In this document: positions 54,964-64,000 of the stretch, one piece after another
How the letters are laid out: the number at the start of each line of letters is the position of its first letter
Numbering within the stretch: the stretch's first letter is position 1
Source: Kangiella sp. TOML190
GTDB lineage: Bacteria; Pseudomonadota; Gammaproteobacteria; Enterobacterales; Kangiellaceae
DNA: 64,000 nt
NCBI RefSeq assembly: GCF_023706045.1
Contig: NZ_BQYL01000001.1
Coordinates: 1 to 64,000 of the forward strand
Reading direction: 5' to 3'
Notes under the pieces: generated by a model
What the model was told of the DNA's origin: nothing
The model's input: only the letters and a program-made list of their open reading frames with translations
Databases searched by the model: none
Program-made: the position numbers and the translations under genes

Positions 54964-56096
54964 CGCTCTGACTCCGAAGAGTCTTGTTGCTCTAAATCTA
55001 TTCCTTTAGCCTTAGCTCGGCTTAACCATTTACGCCGAGCCAGTTGCTGCATATCGTCGACGCGATCCACTTCGTCCATAATTTCAATACCGAGTAAGGT
55101 TTCCAGCAAATCTTCCATCGTCACCAAACCTTCGGTAGCACCATATTCATCCACAATCAGAGCCAAATGTTGCTTACGTTCAGCTAACAGCTCGAGCAGT
55201 TCATAAAGCTTTTTTGAGGCAAAAACGCAAGTAATCTCACGCCTTAAGTCACTCAAAGGCTGCTCACCCTTATCAGTACTGGCATGGGAAAAAATATCAT
55301 CTTTTAGCACTAAGCCGCTAACACTATCGATACTCTCCTCAAACAAAGGAAATCGCGAAAAAGGCTCTTTAATCGCAATATCGTAGGCTTGATTTATGGT
55401 TAGCTCTTGATTTAAACCACTGATCACGGTTCTTGGCGTCATAATGTCTTTGGCAGTAAAGGTGCCAAATTCAAAAAGTTGCTTAAAAATACGGGATTCG
55501 TAATCTTCGATATCACCCGCCTTTTCACCAACACGCGCCATTGCCACAAATTCATCACGGCTGAAAATATCGCCGCCCTTATCTTTCGCGATAAGCTTGG
55601 TGACCTTTTCCGAGAGCCAAATCAAGGGATACAACACAATGATTAGCCAATTGATAAAACGTGCCACCGCAGGCGCTAATGGTTTCCAATAAATAGCGCC
55701 AATGGTTTTAGGTACTATTTCAGACAACAACAATATTGCCAGCGTCATCAGAGCCGAAAAGACACCAATCCAAGCGCTACCAAACACCTGCGCCGCCTTG
55801 GCTCCCGCCACAATAGCGCCAACCGTATGGGCAATAGTGTTTAAGGTTAATATCGCGGCTAACGATTGATCGATTTTATCAATACGAATGCTGGCTAAAA
55901 GTTTGGCTTGTTTAGGATTATCGATTTTATGGTTTTCAATATAAGCAGGATTGATGCTTAACAAAACGGCTTCAGCAATTGAGCATAAAAAGGATACGCC
56001 TACTGATAGCAGAATAAATAGAACCAGCAAGTATATATCGCTGCTGTTATAGGTAGTAACTGGAGTAGCTAACGCCGTTGACGAGAAAAAGTTCAA
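54960..56096 (-). CDS. CNNM/HlyC-CorC-family membrane protein with CBS domains
   Basis: 378 residues from TTG at 56096; no in-frame ATG or GTG exists between this codon and the upstream stop. DUF21 membrane domain (about 20-185: SVGVSFLCSIAEAVLLS, EIVPKTIG) with three to four helices, then two CBS domains (about 215-345: DIMTPRTVISGL, VDEYGATEGLVTMEDLLE). Family members affect magnesium or cobalt efflux. No C-terminal CorC_HlyC domain is seen after the CBS pair. Confidence 0.88.
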   Translation of the reverse strand: MNFFSSTALATPVTTYNSSDIYLLVLFILLSVGVSFLCSIAEAVLLSINPAYIENHKIDNPKQAKLLASIRIDKIDQSLAAILTLNTIAHTVGAIVAGAKAAQVFGSAWIGVFSALMTLAILLLSEIVPKTIGAIYWKPLAPAVARFINWLIIVLYPLIWLSEKVTKLIAKDKGGDIFSRDEFVAMARVGEKAGDIEDYESRIFKQLFEFGTFTAKDIMTPRTVISGLNQELTINQAYDIAIKEPFSRFPLFEESIDSVSGLVLKDDIFSHASTDKGEQPLSDLRREITCVFASKKLYELLELLAERKQHLALIVDEYGATEGLVTMEDLLETLLGIEIMDEVDRVDDMQQLARRKWLSRAKAKGIDLEQQDSSESER

Positions 56097-56209
56097 TCCG
56101 CTAAAGATAAAAATATTTATGACGAAATTCTCTTATGGCTTTGATACTATTAATATAGCAAAATATCATGGATTTATAAATTAACGACAAGAATAATTCA
56201 GGAGTTTAA

Positions 56210-56518
56210 ATGAGCACTTTTCGTTGCCCAGAATGTAAGGCTAGCGCCCTTTCAAAAGCTAAGATGTATTTTCAAGCTTTGTTCCCCAGATATTTTCACT
56301 GCCCGAATTGCCATACTGCTTTAACATTCAAACGTAACCCTGACGACCGCTTAATTAGTGCTTTATTGCCCGAGTTTATTTTCGCCAATTTAGCTTTGTT
56401 CGCATTTATCTATTTTGACAGCATAACCGCTACTATCGCTACCTTCTTCATATTCATGCTGTTCAAAGCACTGTACATATATCTTGGCGGCTTTAAAGAA
56501 GATGAGAAACTAAACTAG
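56210..56518 (+). CDS. Zinc-ribbon membrane protein
   Basis: 102 residues. Two CxxC pairs, FRCPECKAS and FHCPNCHTA (about residues 5-40), form a zinc ribbon. Two TM helices follow (about 55-75 and 78-98). Function unknown; small proteins of this kind may recruit or regulate membrane complexes. Start follows AGGAG. Confidence 0.82.
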   Translation: MSTFRCPECKASALSKAKMYFQALFPRYFHCPNCHTALTFKRNPDDRLISALLPEFIFANLALFAFIYFDSITATIATFFIFMLFKALYIYLGGFKEDEKLN

Positions 56519-56585
56519 TTAAAGGAAAACAGGCTAAAAGCTAAGACATCTATTTCTAAACAGTCTCAACGAAAAATTAGTAAAT

Positions 56586-56885
56586 TTAGAATTTGGGTTT
56601 ATTCCGTTCTTGCCACTCCCTCTGCTGCTGTTTAACCAGCTTATAGGCTTGAATAATTTGTTTATGAAATGGGATCATTAAAACAATACCCAACACTATC
56701 ATAACCCAGGGATAATAAGGCCAGCTTATTATGTCGGTTAAAAAACCAGCGCCAGTTTCATGAATACTGTAGATCTCATAAGCCGCAAACATAATTAACG
56801 CCATGCCTAAAATATTCAAGATCATTGCTAGCGGCGATAACTTAAACGCTGCTTGTGGCTGACTTTTATTGTCTAGTGAGCTCAT
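56586..56885 (-). CDS. Small two-helix membrane protein coupled to the cysteine synthase gene
   Basis: 99 residues from ATG at 56885, which overlaps the upstream gene's stop (ATGA), implying translational coupling. Two TM helices (about 23-40 and 57-77) and a basic tail (QAYKLVKQQQREWQERN). No domain recognised. Confidence 0.75.
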   Translation of the reverse strand: MSSLDNKSQPQAAFKLSPLAMILNILGMALIMFAAYEIYSIHETGAGFLTDIISWPYYPWVMIVLGIVLMIPFHKQIIQAYKLVKQQQREWQERNKPKF

Positions 56886-57850
56886 TCGATAAACCCCTGT
56901 TCTTTCATCCAATCGTCGTTATACATTTTCGACAAATAACGATTGCCAGTATCGCACACCAAGGTCACTACACGTTTCGGCTCGGTTTGTTCTTGGCAAT
57001 ATTTAAGCGCCGCAGCCAGTAAGGTTCCGGTAGAGGAGCCGCCCATCACAGCTTCTTTAAGCATCAGATCGCGTGCTACGGCCAAAGCCTCTTTGTCAGA
57101 AACGTAATAAGCTTTATCGAATAGTTTCATGTCGCAAATATCGGGAATAAAATCTTCGCCAATACCTTCGACTAGCCAAGATCCGGCTTCGACCATTTCA
57201 CCCGTTTTATGGTAATGCGCCAAAATTGATCCTTCTGGATCTGCCAATACCATTTCAAGATTGGGGTTTTGCTGTTTAAGGTAACGTCCTATACCGGTTA
57301 CGGTGCCACCTGAGCCAACCCCAACCACCATTGCATCAATCTTGCCACCCATCTGTTGCCAGATTTCAGGGCCGGTGGTTTCGAAATGTGCTTTAAAGTT
57401 ATCCGGATTGCCGAACTGATTGATGTAATACCAACCGTTTTCTTGAGCCAAACGCTGCGCCATATCTTGGTAGTATTCTGGATGTCCTTTCATCACATCG
57501 GAGCGAGTCCACATCACTTCCGCGCCAAGTGCTTTGAGGTTATAAGCTTTCTCGATACTCATCTTGTCGGGTAGGACGATTTTCAGCTTGTAGCCCTTTT
57601 GGGCGGCGACTAAAGCCAAGCCTAAACCGGTGTTGCCCGCGGTAGCCTCGATTAAGGTATCGCCGGGCTTAATATCACCGCGCGCTTCAGCCGAGTTGAT
57701 CATGCTGACCGCGATTCGATCTTTTATCGACCCACCAGGATTTTGCGATTCCAATTTACCGAATAACTGGCAAACGCCTGCATCGAGCTTAGAAAATTCA
57801 ACCATTGGCGTCTCGCCAATCATTTCCAGTACATTATTATAAACTTTCAT
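56882..57850 (-). CDS. Cystathionine beta-synthase/cysteine synthase-like PLP enzyme
   Basis: 322 residues. PLP lysine in NPGGSIKDRIAV, phosphate loop GVGSGGTVTGIG, and substrate loop TAGNTGLGLAL. The features VEGIGEDFIPDICD and GNRYLSKMYNDDWM are, from memory, typical of cystathionine beta-synthase catalytic cores. The regulatory CBS domains are absent. It either condenses serine and homocysteine or makes cysteine; the reaction is not settled. Confidence 0.85.
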   Translation of the reverse strand: MKVYNNVLEMIGETPMVEFSKLDAGVCQLFGKLESQNPGGSIKDRIAVSMINSAEARGDIKPGDTLIEATAGNTGLGLALVAAQKGYKLKIVLPDKMSIEKAYNLKALGAEVMWTRSDVMKGHPEYYQDMAQRLAQENGWYYINQFGNPDNFKAHFETTGPEIWQQMGGKIDAMVVGVGSGGTVTGIGRYLKQQNPNLEMVLADPEGSILAHYHKTGEMVEAGSWLVEGIGEDFIPDICDMKLFDKAYYVSDKEALAVARDLMLKEAVMGGSSTGTLLAAALKYCQEQTEPKRVVTLVCDTGNRYLSKMYNDDWMKEQGFIE

Positions 57851-58052
57851 TAGAAACTGCTAATTTAGCCTGTTTTTATAGGACTTTTAAGAAAGGCGCT
57901 ACTTTAGCATAAAGCCGCCGTGGTCGTCCTCAGAAATAGCTAAAAAGATCTGCTCCAACCAGTTTAAGCTAAAGTGACTTATAGCAAGGCATACCGCATA
58001 CTAAGCGCACTTTTTAAGGCAAAAAGCCAGCCAATCAACGCCAAGAATAACA

Positions 58053-60269
58053 ATGTTAGATCGCGCCAGTGTCATCGACGAAAATTTTCAAATTGCACTC
58101 AAAACCTCTAAATTTCCACAGAAACTCAGCAATATTTCCGCCGCGATAACCCAACTGTCGCCGCGTGAGTTTGTCGAGCTGTTTGAATCACAACTTATCA
58201 GCCGCCATTTGGATCTGCGCGCGCGCAAACTCAAAGATCAAGGTATTGGCTTTTATACCATTGGTTCTAGTGGCCACGAAGGCAATGCGGTACTCGGCAA
58301 AGTATTTCGCCATACCGATATGGCCTTTTTGCATTACCGTTCTGGCGCTTTAATGGTACAGCGCTCGCGTCATTTGCCAAATATCGATCCGATCCGCGAT
58401 CAAATCTTATCGCTTGTTGCTGCTAAAGCCGATCCAATCTCCCAAGGTCGACATAAAGTCTTTGGGAGCAAGCAATTATTTGTGCCGCCGCAGACCTCAA
58501 CCATCGCTTCTCACTTACCCAAGGCAATGGGCGCGGCTTGGTCATTAGGGCGCGCCGAGCGCAATGAATATACTACTGAAATTCCTAGTGATAGCGTGAT
58601 TTTGTGTAACTTTGGCGATGCCAGTTTTAACCATGCAACCTCACAATCAGCCTTTAACACCGCTCAATATCTTGCTTACAAAGGCGAGCCACTACCACTG
58701 GTGTTTATTTGCGAAGATAATGGTATCGGCATCTCGGTTTCCACACCCGATAATTGGATTGAGAATAACGTTAAACATCGCCACTCTATCGAGTATATTC
58801 AAGCCAATGGCTTGCACCTACCCGATGCTTATTTAGCAGCGCAAGAAGCCGAAGAAATTGCTCGGGTTGAGCGTCGCCCAGTGTTTTTGCACTTAAAAAC
58901 CGTGCGCCTGATGGGCCATGCCGGAAATGATACCGAATCTATGTATCACTCGATCGATCATATTGAGCGAACCGAAGCGCAAGACCCTTTATTGCATAGC
59001 GCCCGAATCTGCATCGAGTCTGGTTACTTATCGGTAGGCGAAATTTTAGACCTATATGAAAACACTCGAGACAAAGTTGAAGCTACCGCCAAACAGGCGA
59101 TTGAGTTGCCGAAACTTTCCAGCGCCGAAGAAGTGTGCGCTTCAGTTGCGCCACAGCTTCCCGCTCAAGACACACCGCCTATTGCCAAAATCAATCGGCG
59201 TAAAGAATTGTTCGATATTGGCCGTCAGTTTAAGTTTTTAGACAAACCGCGCAGCATGGCACAGCTGATAAACTACTCTTTGACCGACTTGATGGAGCAG
59301 TATCAAAACATCATTATGTTTGGCGAAGATGTAGGCAAAAAAGGCGGCGTTTATAGCGTCTCAACAAACCTACAAAAACGTTTTGGCGAAGCACGAGTGT
59401 TTGATACCTTGCTTGATGAAACCAGCATTTTAGGCACCGCCATTGGCGCAGCTCATTTGGGTTATTTGCCCGTTCCAGAAATTCAATTTTTAGCTTACAC
59501 CCACAATGCGGTCGATCAAATTCGTGGCGAAGCTTCTACCCTATCCTATTTTTCCAATAACCAATTTACCAACCCCATGGTCATTCGGATTGCCGGGCTT
59601 GCTTACCAAAAAGGCTTTGGCGGTCACTTCCATAACGATAATAGTTTTGGTTTCTTGCGCGAAATCCCAGGTGTTATTGTGGCTTGTCCCTCAAACGGAC
59701 TGGATGCCGCGAAGATGATACGTGAAGCGGTACGGCTCGCGGACGAACAAAAACGGGTGGTCATTTTCTTAGAGCCGATAGCGCTTTATCATGCCAAAGA
59801 TTTACATGAAGTCGGAGATAACGGTTGGTTGTGCGAATATCCGCATCCCAGCGAAACTATTGGTTTTGGTGAGTACGGCCTAAAACCAGCCGCCAACAAC
59901 TCAAAAGAAACTTTAATCATTAGCTACGGCAATGGTAACTACTTATCGCAACAGGCACAAAAAATCCTGTTGGATAAACATAAAATCAATGTATCGGTAA
60001 TGGATCTACGCTGGTTAGCACCGCTTAATCATCAAGTCATTGCCCAAGAAGCAGCAAAATACAAACAAGTTTTAATTGTCGACGAATGCCGTAAAACAGG
60101 CTCAGTTTCCGAAGAGTTGATTACTGGTTTGATTGAACAGCTAGCTAAGCCACCGCAAATCAAGCGAATAACGGGGCACGATACTTTTATCCCCATCGGC
60201 ACTTCTTGGGAATACGTTCTACCGAGTAAAGAGGATATTATTACTGCGGTTTTAGATTTGAAAAAGTAA
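58053..60269 (+). CDS. Fused alpha-beta E1 component of a branched-chain-type 2-oxoacid dehydrogenase
   Basis: 738 residues. The alpha half (about 1-380) has the thiamine diphosphate motif GDASFNHATSQ ... EDNGIGIS, and RSGALMVQR. The beta half (about 395-738) has MFGEDVGKKGGVY, DTLLDETSILGTAIGAA, and GNGNYLSQQAQ. The two subunits are normally separate genes. No E2 or E3 gene is adjacent. It probably decarboxylates branched-chain or aromatic 2-oxoacids. Start ATG is weakly supported by a ribosome-binding site. Confidence 0.9.
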   Translation: MLDRASVIDENFQIALKTSKFPQKLSNISAAITQLSPREFVELFESQLISRHLDLRARKLKDQGIGFYTIGSSGHEGNAVLGKVFRHTDMAFLHYRSGALMVQRSRHLPNIDPIRDQILSLVAAKADPISQGRHKVFGSKQLFVPPQTSTIASHLPKAMGAAWSLGRAERNEYTTEIPSDSVILCNFGDASFNHATSQSAFNTAQYLAYKGEPLPLVFICEDNGIGISVSTPDNWIENNVKHRHSIEYIQANGLHLPDAYLAAQEAEEIARVERRPVFLHLKTVRLMGHAGNDTESMYHSIDHIERTEAQDPLLHSARICIESGYLSVGEILDLYENTRDKVEATAKQAIELPKLSSAEEVCASVAPQLPAQDTPPIAKINRRKELFDIGRQFKFLDKPRSMAQLINYSLTDLMEQYQNIIMFGEDVGKKGGVYSVSTNLQKRFGEARVFDTLLDETSILGTAIGAAHLGYLPVPEIQFLAYTHNAVDQIRGEASTLSYFSNNQFTNPMVIRIAGLAYQKGFGGHFHNDNSFGFLREIPGVIVACPSNGLDAAKMIREAVRLADEQKRVVIFLEPIALYHAKDLHEVGDNGWLCEYPHPSETIGFGEYGLKPAANNSKETLIISYGNGNYLSQQAQKILLDKHKINVSVMDLRWLAPLNHQVIAQEAAKYKQVLIVDECRKTGSVSEELITGLIEQLAKPPQIKRITGHDTFIPIGTSWEYVLPSKEDIITAVLDLKK

Positions 60270-60288
60270 TTTCTTTTCAGCGCTTAAC

Positions 60289-60315
60289 AAAAAGCCCTCG
60301 AAATGAGGGCTTTTT
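60289..60315. terminator. Bidirectional intrinsic terminator
   Basis: AGCCCTC-GAAAT-GAGGGCT with flanking A and T runs, between the E1 gene (plus) and the AbgT-family gene (minus). Confidence 0.88.
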
Positions 60316-60339
60316 GTTGTTCGTTATTTTGCAACTAAT

Positions 60340-61884
60340 CTAACCAGCCGGATAAATATAGCTTGCTTGAACACCTAGTGGCATACCTGTACCCCAATAA
60401 GCCAACAAGAAGATGGTCCAGCCAATCAAGAAGGCAATTGAGAACGGCAGCATCATCGCGACCAAGGTTCCAATACCTGTGTCTTTAACGTATTTCTGGC
60501 AGTACACCACCACTAATGGGAAGTATGGCATTAACGGCGTAATAATGTTTGAGCTGGAATCCCCCACCCGGTAAGCCGCTTGGGTTAGGTCAGGCGAAAT
60601 TCCTAACTGCATTAGCATTGGCACAAAAATGGGCGCTAATAGAGCCCATTTGCCAGACGCCGAGCCCACAAACAAGTTCACAAACGCGGTTAATAGCACA
60701 ATACCTACAATGGTTACCGAGCTTGGAAATGCCATAGCCTTCAATGCTTGCGCACCTTCGATAGCGAGCAAGGCACCTAAGTTGGATTTTGCAAAAGCTG
60801 ATACGAACAAGGCACAGAAAAAGGCCATAACGATGTAGTAGGCCATGCCGCCCATGGCTTTGCTCATGGCATCGATCATGTCTTTAGTTTTCTTAAAAGT
60901 GCCTACCGTAAAGCCGTAAATCGCGCCCGGGATCCAGAATAGTAAGAAAATCAAAGGCACTATCGATTGCATAATTGGCGCTTTGAAACTGGTCAATTCA
61001 CCGTTATAGCGCATCGCAGAATCCGCTGGTAGCGAAATATAAGCCAACAATGCTAAACCCGCTAACATCACTGCAGTGGCAATGTAGAAGCCTTTCTTTT
61101 CTTTTGAGGTAATTTCATCAAACTTGGGCAAATCGTCGGTATCACCATCAACTGCCGTTTTTTGCAGACGCGGCTCGATAATCTTATCAGTGATATACCA
61201 GCCCACAAGAATAATGAAAATACTGGATACGGAAGTGAAGTAATAATTATTCAACGGGTTGACTTCCATGGACGGTTGAATAATCTGAGCGCCGGTCAAG
61301 GTGAAACTTTGCAACAAAGGATCAATACCTGAAGGGATAAAGTTAGCGCTAAAGCCACCACTAACCCCTGCAAAAGCCGCCGCGATACCGGCTAATGGAT
61401 GCCGTCCCATCGAATAGAAAATAACACCCGCCAACGGGATCACTAAAACATAACCCGCGTCAGTTGCCGTGTGGCTGACAATACCGACTAAAATCACTAC
61501 TGGCGTTAATAAGAACTTAGGGGTTCTTTTTAACATCAGTTTAATACCCGTATTGATATAACCTGAATGTTCAGCGACGCCGACACCTAACATAGCCACT
61601 AAAACCACTCCTAGCGGAGCGAAGCTAGTGAAGGTTGTTACCATAGTAGAGAGGAAGTTAGCGAGAGCGTCACCAGCTAACATATTTTTAATTTGAATTG
61701 CTTCGCCAGTTCTGGGGTCGATGGCATTAAAAGAAGTGCCCGATAACAGCCAGGACAAGATCCAAACTACTAGCAGCGCAAATAAGAAAATAATCGCTGG
61801 ATCGGGTAATTTATTGCCGACCCTTTCGATCACATTTAAAAAACGGGCAATAGCGCCCTGTTTGGTTTCTGTGGTTGTTGTCAT
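60340..61884 (-). CDS. AbgT-family transporter
   Basis: 514 residues from ATG at 61884 (GGAG at 6 nt); the ATG at 61890 directly touches that site. About eleven TM helices. The family text includes LPDPAIIFLFALL, SHTATDAGYVLVIPLAGVIFY, FIPSGIDPLLQSFT and ASGKWALLAPIFVPML. AbgT proteins take up p-aminobenzoyl-glutamate or export sulfonamides. Substrate not certain. Confidence 0.9.
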   Translation of the reverse strand: MTTTTETKQGAIARFLNVIERVGNKLPDPAIIFLFALLVVWILSWLLSGTSFNAIDPRTGEAIQIKNMLAGDALANFLSTMVTTFTSFAPLGVVLVAMLGVGVAEHSGYINTGIKLMLKRTPKFLLTPVVILVGIVSHTATDAGYVLVIPLAGVIFYSMGRHPLAGIAAAFAGVSGGFSANFIPSGIDPLLQSFTLTGAQIIQPSMEVNPLNNYYFTSVSSIFIILVGWYITDKIIEPRLQKTAVDGDTDDLPKFDEITSKEKKGFYIATAVMLAGLALLAYISLPADSAMRYNGELTSFKAPIMQSIVPLIFLLFWIPGAIYGFTVGTFKKTKDMIDAMSKAMGGMAYYIVMAFFCALFVSAFAKSNLGALLAIEGAQALKAMAFPSSVTIVGIVLLTAFVNLFVGSASGKWALLAPIFVPMLMQLGISPDLTQAAYRVGDSSSNIITPLMPYFPLVVVYCQKYVKDTGIGTLVAMMLPFSIAFLIGWTIFLLAYWGTGMPLGVQASYIYPAG

Positions 61885-61966
61885 TATCATCTCCTAAAAT
61901 CTAACTCGGTTATACTGAATAACCGCTTTGGATTCAAGACTGACCAGCTAAACAAGCGGTAAAAGC

Positions 61967-62632
61967 CTATAATTCAGCGTTTTTAGCAACCGAGGGCTTA
62001 AGTTGGCGTTTATTCTGACGCTTGAGATCTTGGTAGCTAATCAATGTTTTGATAATTACCAATAAAATTAAAATCGGCAAACCACCACCAAATTTTATTG
62101 CCACAAAGGCACCCAGTAGCAATACCAGATGCGCAATCACAATTCTTGAGTAGGGCTCCATCATTTGCTTGTCCGGATCTTTAATGCTTTTTTCGGTTAA
62201 GGCAAACTGAATACAATCAAATAACCAATAGCCAATCATGGCAATCACAGCCAACTTAACCGCGGGCGTAGTTTCGATCAGCCAATCCATTGCCCAAGGC
62301 CACACTAACCAAGGGTCCCCTAAGAAGGGGATCTGGAAAAGACCAAGCAATAAGATGCCGTGAGCGCTGGTGAAAAAACCATAATGAATAACAAAAAACA
62401 GTGCCATTGGCAGCTTTCGACCAATGCTACCTTTGCACATCATTAGCTTAATAATATTAAAAGCGCCGATGATGCCATTTTCTAACCAGAACAAGAAAAT
62501 AACCGTAAAAATATCCCAATCCATCAGCACAACGCCTAATAAAGGAATAAGGTTCATTAGTAGCAGCAAAAGCAATTGCCACCATGCCTGTTGTTCCGAA
62601 TTAAAACTGCTATCGACTTTTTGTACCGTCAT
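61967..62632 (-). CDS. DUF6498-type polytopic membrane protein
   Basis: 221 residues with five to six hydrophobic segments. VIFLFWLENGIIGAFNIIKL near residue 45 and the overall pattern match my memory of DUF6498. The His-rich loop (VIHYGFFTSAHGILL) stands out. Function unknown. Upstream of the AbgT gene by about 80 bp on the same strand. Confidence 0.7.
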   Translation of the reverse strand: MTVQKVDSSFNSEQQAWWQLLLLLLMNLIPLLGVVLMDWDIFTVIFLFWLENGIIGAFNIIKLMMCKGSIGRKLPMALFFVIHYGFFTSAHGILLLGLFQIPFLGDPWLVWPWAMDWLIETTPAVKLAVIAMIGYWLFDCIQFALTEKSIKDPDKQMMEPYSRIVIAHLVLLLGAFVAIKFGGGLPILILLVIIKTLISYQDLKRQNKRQLKPSVAKNAEL

Positions 62633-62799
62633 TATTTATTCTTTTGCTACCTTTCTTGCTTCCTTGGTTGCCACTAGTGTTTGCCTAACGGTTAAGCTCG
62701 TCTTGATACACCTATAACCGCCAAAAGCAGTATGCTTGAAATATTAGCCGTCGACCCAACTCTAATAACAGTCATACCAATAACCATCTGCCCTATTCA

Positions 62800-63627
62800 A
62801 TGACCTACCTATTAATTATTATTGCCATTAGCGCCTTTGCCATTTATTGGATTATTACCAGTTCCAAGCGTAAAGCCAAGCAGCGTAAGAGCATTGCCAG
62901 TATTCCTTTTCCAGCGCAATGGCGCAAGATTTTGCGTAAAAATTTACCTTTCTTTTATCAGATGCCAGCGGATCTGCAGTTGCAACTTAAAGACAAGATG
63001 CAGATTTTTTTAGCGGAAAAACAATTCGTTGGCCGCCAAGGACAAACGATTAATGATGAGGTTAGAGTCACCATTGCCGCGCAAGCTTGTTTATTGCTGC
63101 TTAATCGCAATACCGACTTTTATCCTTTTTTAAAAACCATTGTGGTCTACCCTGCAGCTTTTATTACTCAGCACGAGCAATACGATGCCAGCGGTATCAA
63201 GACCCAAGATGCTAGAGTATTATTGGGCGAATCTTGGACTCGCGGCCAAGTGATCTTATCCTGGCGTGATTCAGCTTCTGGCGGTGCCGACTTTGAAGAC
63301 GGTCATAATCTAGTGATTCATGAATTTGCTCATCAATTGGATGGAGAGTCCGGAGTCACCAATGGCGCGCCGCCGTTAAATAAAGACCAATCCTACCAAG
63401 AGTGGTCACAAGTGCTCTCCTCAGAGTTTGCCGAACTGCAAAAGCGGGCGCGTACTGGTGAAGCTAGCTTTTTAGATAAATATGGCGCTACTAATCCTGC
63501 TGAGTTTTTTGCCGTCACTTCTGAGGTGTTTTTCGAAAAACCTAAAGAATTGAAGCAGATACACCCAGATTTATACCGCCAATTGGCAGAATACTACCGC
63601 GTCAATCCGGTTGATTGGAAACTCTAA
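62800..63627 (+). CDS. mtfA: MtfA-type zinc peptidase
   Basis: 275 residues. N-terminal hydrophobic segment (about 3-17). The zinc site is VIHEFAHQLDGESG (HExxH), and GATNPAEFFAVTSEVFFE carries the third ligand Glu. In E. coli MtfA binds the Mlc repressor and affects glucose PTS expression; here the anchor suggests a membrane location. No RBS of note; start ATG at 62800. Confidence 0.9.
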   Translation: MTYLLIIIAISAFAIYWIITSSKRKAKQRKSIASIPFPAQWRKILRKNLPFFYQMPADLQLQLKDKMQIFLAEKQFVGRQGQTINDEVRVTIAAQACLLLLNRNTDFYPFLKTIVVYPAAFITQHEQYDASGIKTQDARVLLGESWTRGQVILSWRDSASGGADFEDGHNLVIHEFAHQLDGESGVTNGAPPLNKDQSYQEWSQVLSSEFAELQKRARTGEASFLDKYGATNPAEFFAVTSEVFFEKPKELKQIHPDLYRQLAEYYRVNPVDWKL

Positions 63628-63730
63628 AGGCCGCTTCGGTTGAGCTAAAGTCGAGTAGATTGTTGGAAAAACTTGATCTTGTTTAAATTTTAGAACATAT
63701 TGCGACAATCTATTTTGTTGCTAAATATCG

Positions 63731-64000
63731 ATGCCATTGTCCGAAAAGTTTCCCATTCCAGCTTATAGCGTGGCTAATCCCAACGCTAACACCCCATGCC
63801 TAATAACCTGCGAGCACGCCAGTAACTTTATACCAGCGGCTTATCAGCAGTTGGGACTAAGTCCCGACTTATTGGATGAGCACATTGCTTGGGATCGCGG
63901 TGCCGGAAAATTAACTGAATATTTAGCAGAAAAACTCAATTGCACAGCGGTTTTATGCCAATATTCGCGTTTGCTTATCGACTGTAACCGCCCTTTGAAT
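63731..64000 (+). CDS. N-formylglutamate amidohydrolase (N-terminal part, runs off the window)
   Basis: 90 residues from ATG at 63731, open to the right edge. The family signature is visible: CLITCEHASNFIP, HIAWDRGAG and YSRLLIDCNRPLN. It hydrolyses N-formylglutamate or a related formyl amide; the hut operon context is not visible. 103 bp downstream of mtfA. Confidence 0.88.
   Translation, partial: MPLSEKFPIPAYSVANPNANTPCLITCEHASNFIPAAYQQLGLSPDLLDEHIAWDRGAGKLTEYLAEKLNCTAVLCQYSRLLIDCNRPLN

Noticed and set aside
57898-57980. ACTTTAGC/GCTAAAGT inverted pair upstream of the E1 gene
   Set aside because: Arms are 8 bp and 62 bp apart, so a chance match is likely.

Overview
The window is chromosomal DNA of a free-living, probably marine, gammaproteobacterium of moderate GC content. 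This rests on the gene order thrS-infC-rpmI-rplT-pheS-pheT-ihfA-merR, a cluster (pyrC, rnt, peroxiredoxin, bfd, bfr) that I recall from Pseudomonas, a NrdA with two ATP-cones, and a GlyGly-CTERM secreted protease. The genus cannot be fixed by reading alone; a Kangiella-like or other Oceanospirillales-type lineage would fit. I see no rRNA, CRISPR array, transposase, integrase or phage module.

Layout. 1-2086 (minus) is the N-terminal part of a large secreted DUF11/Calx-beta protein whose upstream region holds two CRP-type sites and a perfect 20-bp palindrome. 2511-10480 is a tRNA-Pro and the translation operon (minus), with an AUU-initiated infC and a tRNA-Thr-like hairpin before thrS. 10702-14185 is a secreted-protein group: two paralogous six-cysteine proteins flank a DUF6174 lipoprotein and a GlyGly-CTERM metalloprotease. 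14212-16788 encodes a cytochrome bd-type oxidase plus a 40-residue DUF2474 subunit. 17099-22696 holds small stress and housekeeping genes and a large secreted subtilase. 22942-30231 is pyrC-rnt, an accessory insert (Fur box, isoaspartyl peptidase, lipoprotein, GST and an AT-rich proteasome-fold protein) and the iron/peroxide genes prx, bfd and bfr with OxyR- and Fur-like sites. 30347-40970 has a transporter, two exported oxidoreductase-like proteins, a phosphodiesterase, a large c-di-GMP sensor enzyme, grxD and a Fur-controlled ABC ATPase. 41065-45978 is nrdAB with DnaA and NrdR boxes and an intercistronic hairpin. 46118-64000 is a mixed set of membrane and metabolic genes, ending inside an N-formylglutamate amidohydrolase.

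The most interesting signals are not proteins. A class I c-di-GMP (GEMM-I) riboswitch on the minus strand (about 50316-50418) precedes an uncharacterised 76-residue protein. A transcript-like segment with its own intrinsic terminator (50802-50965, minus) lies between that riboswitch and sodB. Degenerate intergenic palindromes recur at 5784-5884, 7812-7936, 18724-18784 and 28269-28377. Among proteins, the stand-outs are the proteasome-like protein at 27389, the exported split spermidine-synthase-like pair at 53434-54963 and the duplicated six-cysteine proteins around the protease.

All readings are by eye. Family names come from motifs and remembered families, and no search was run.
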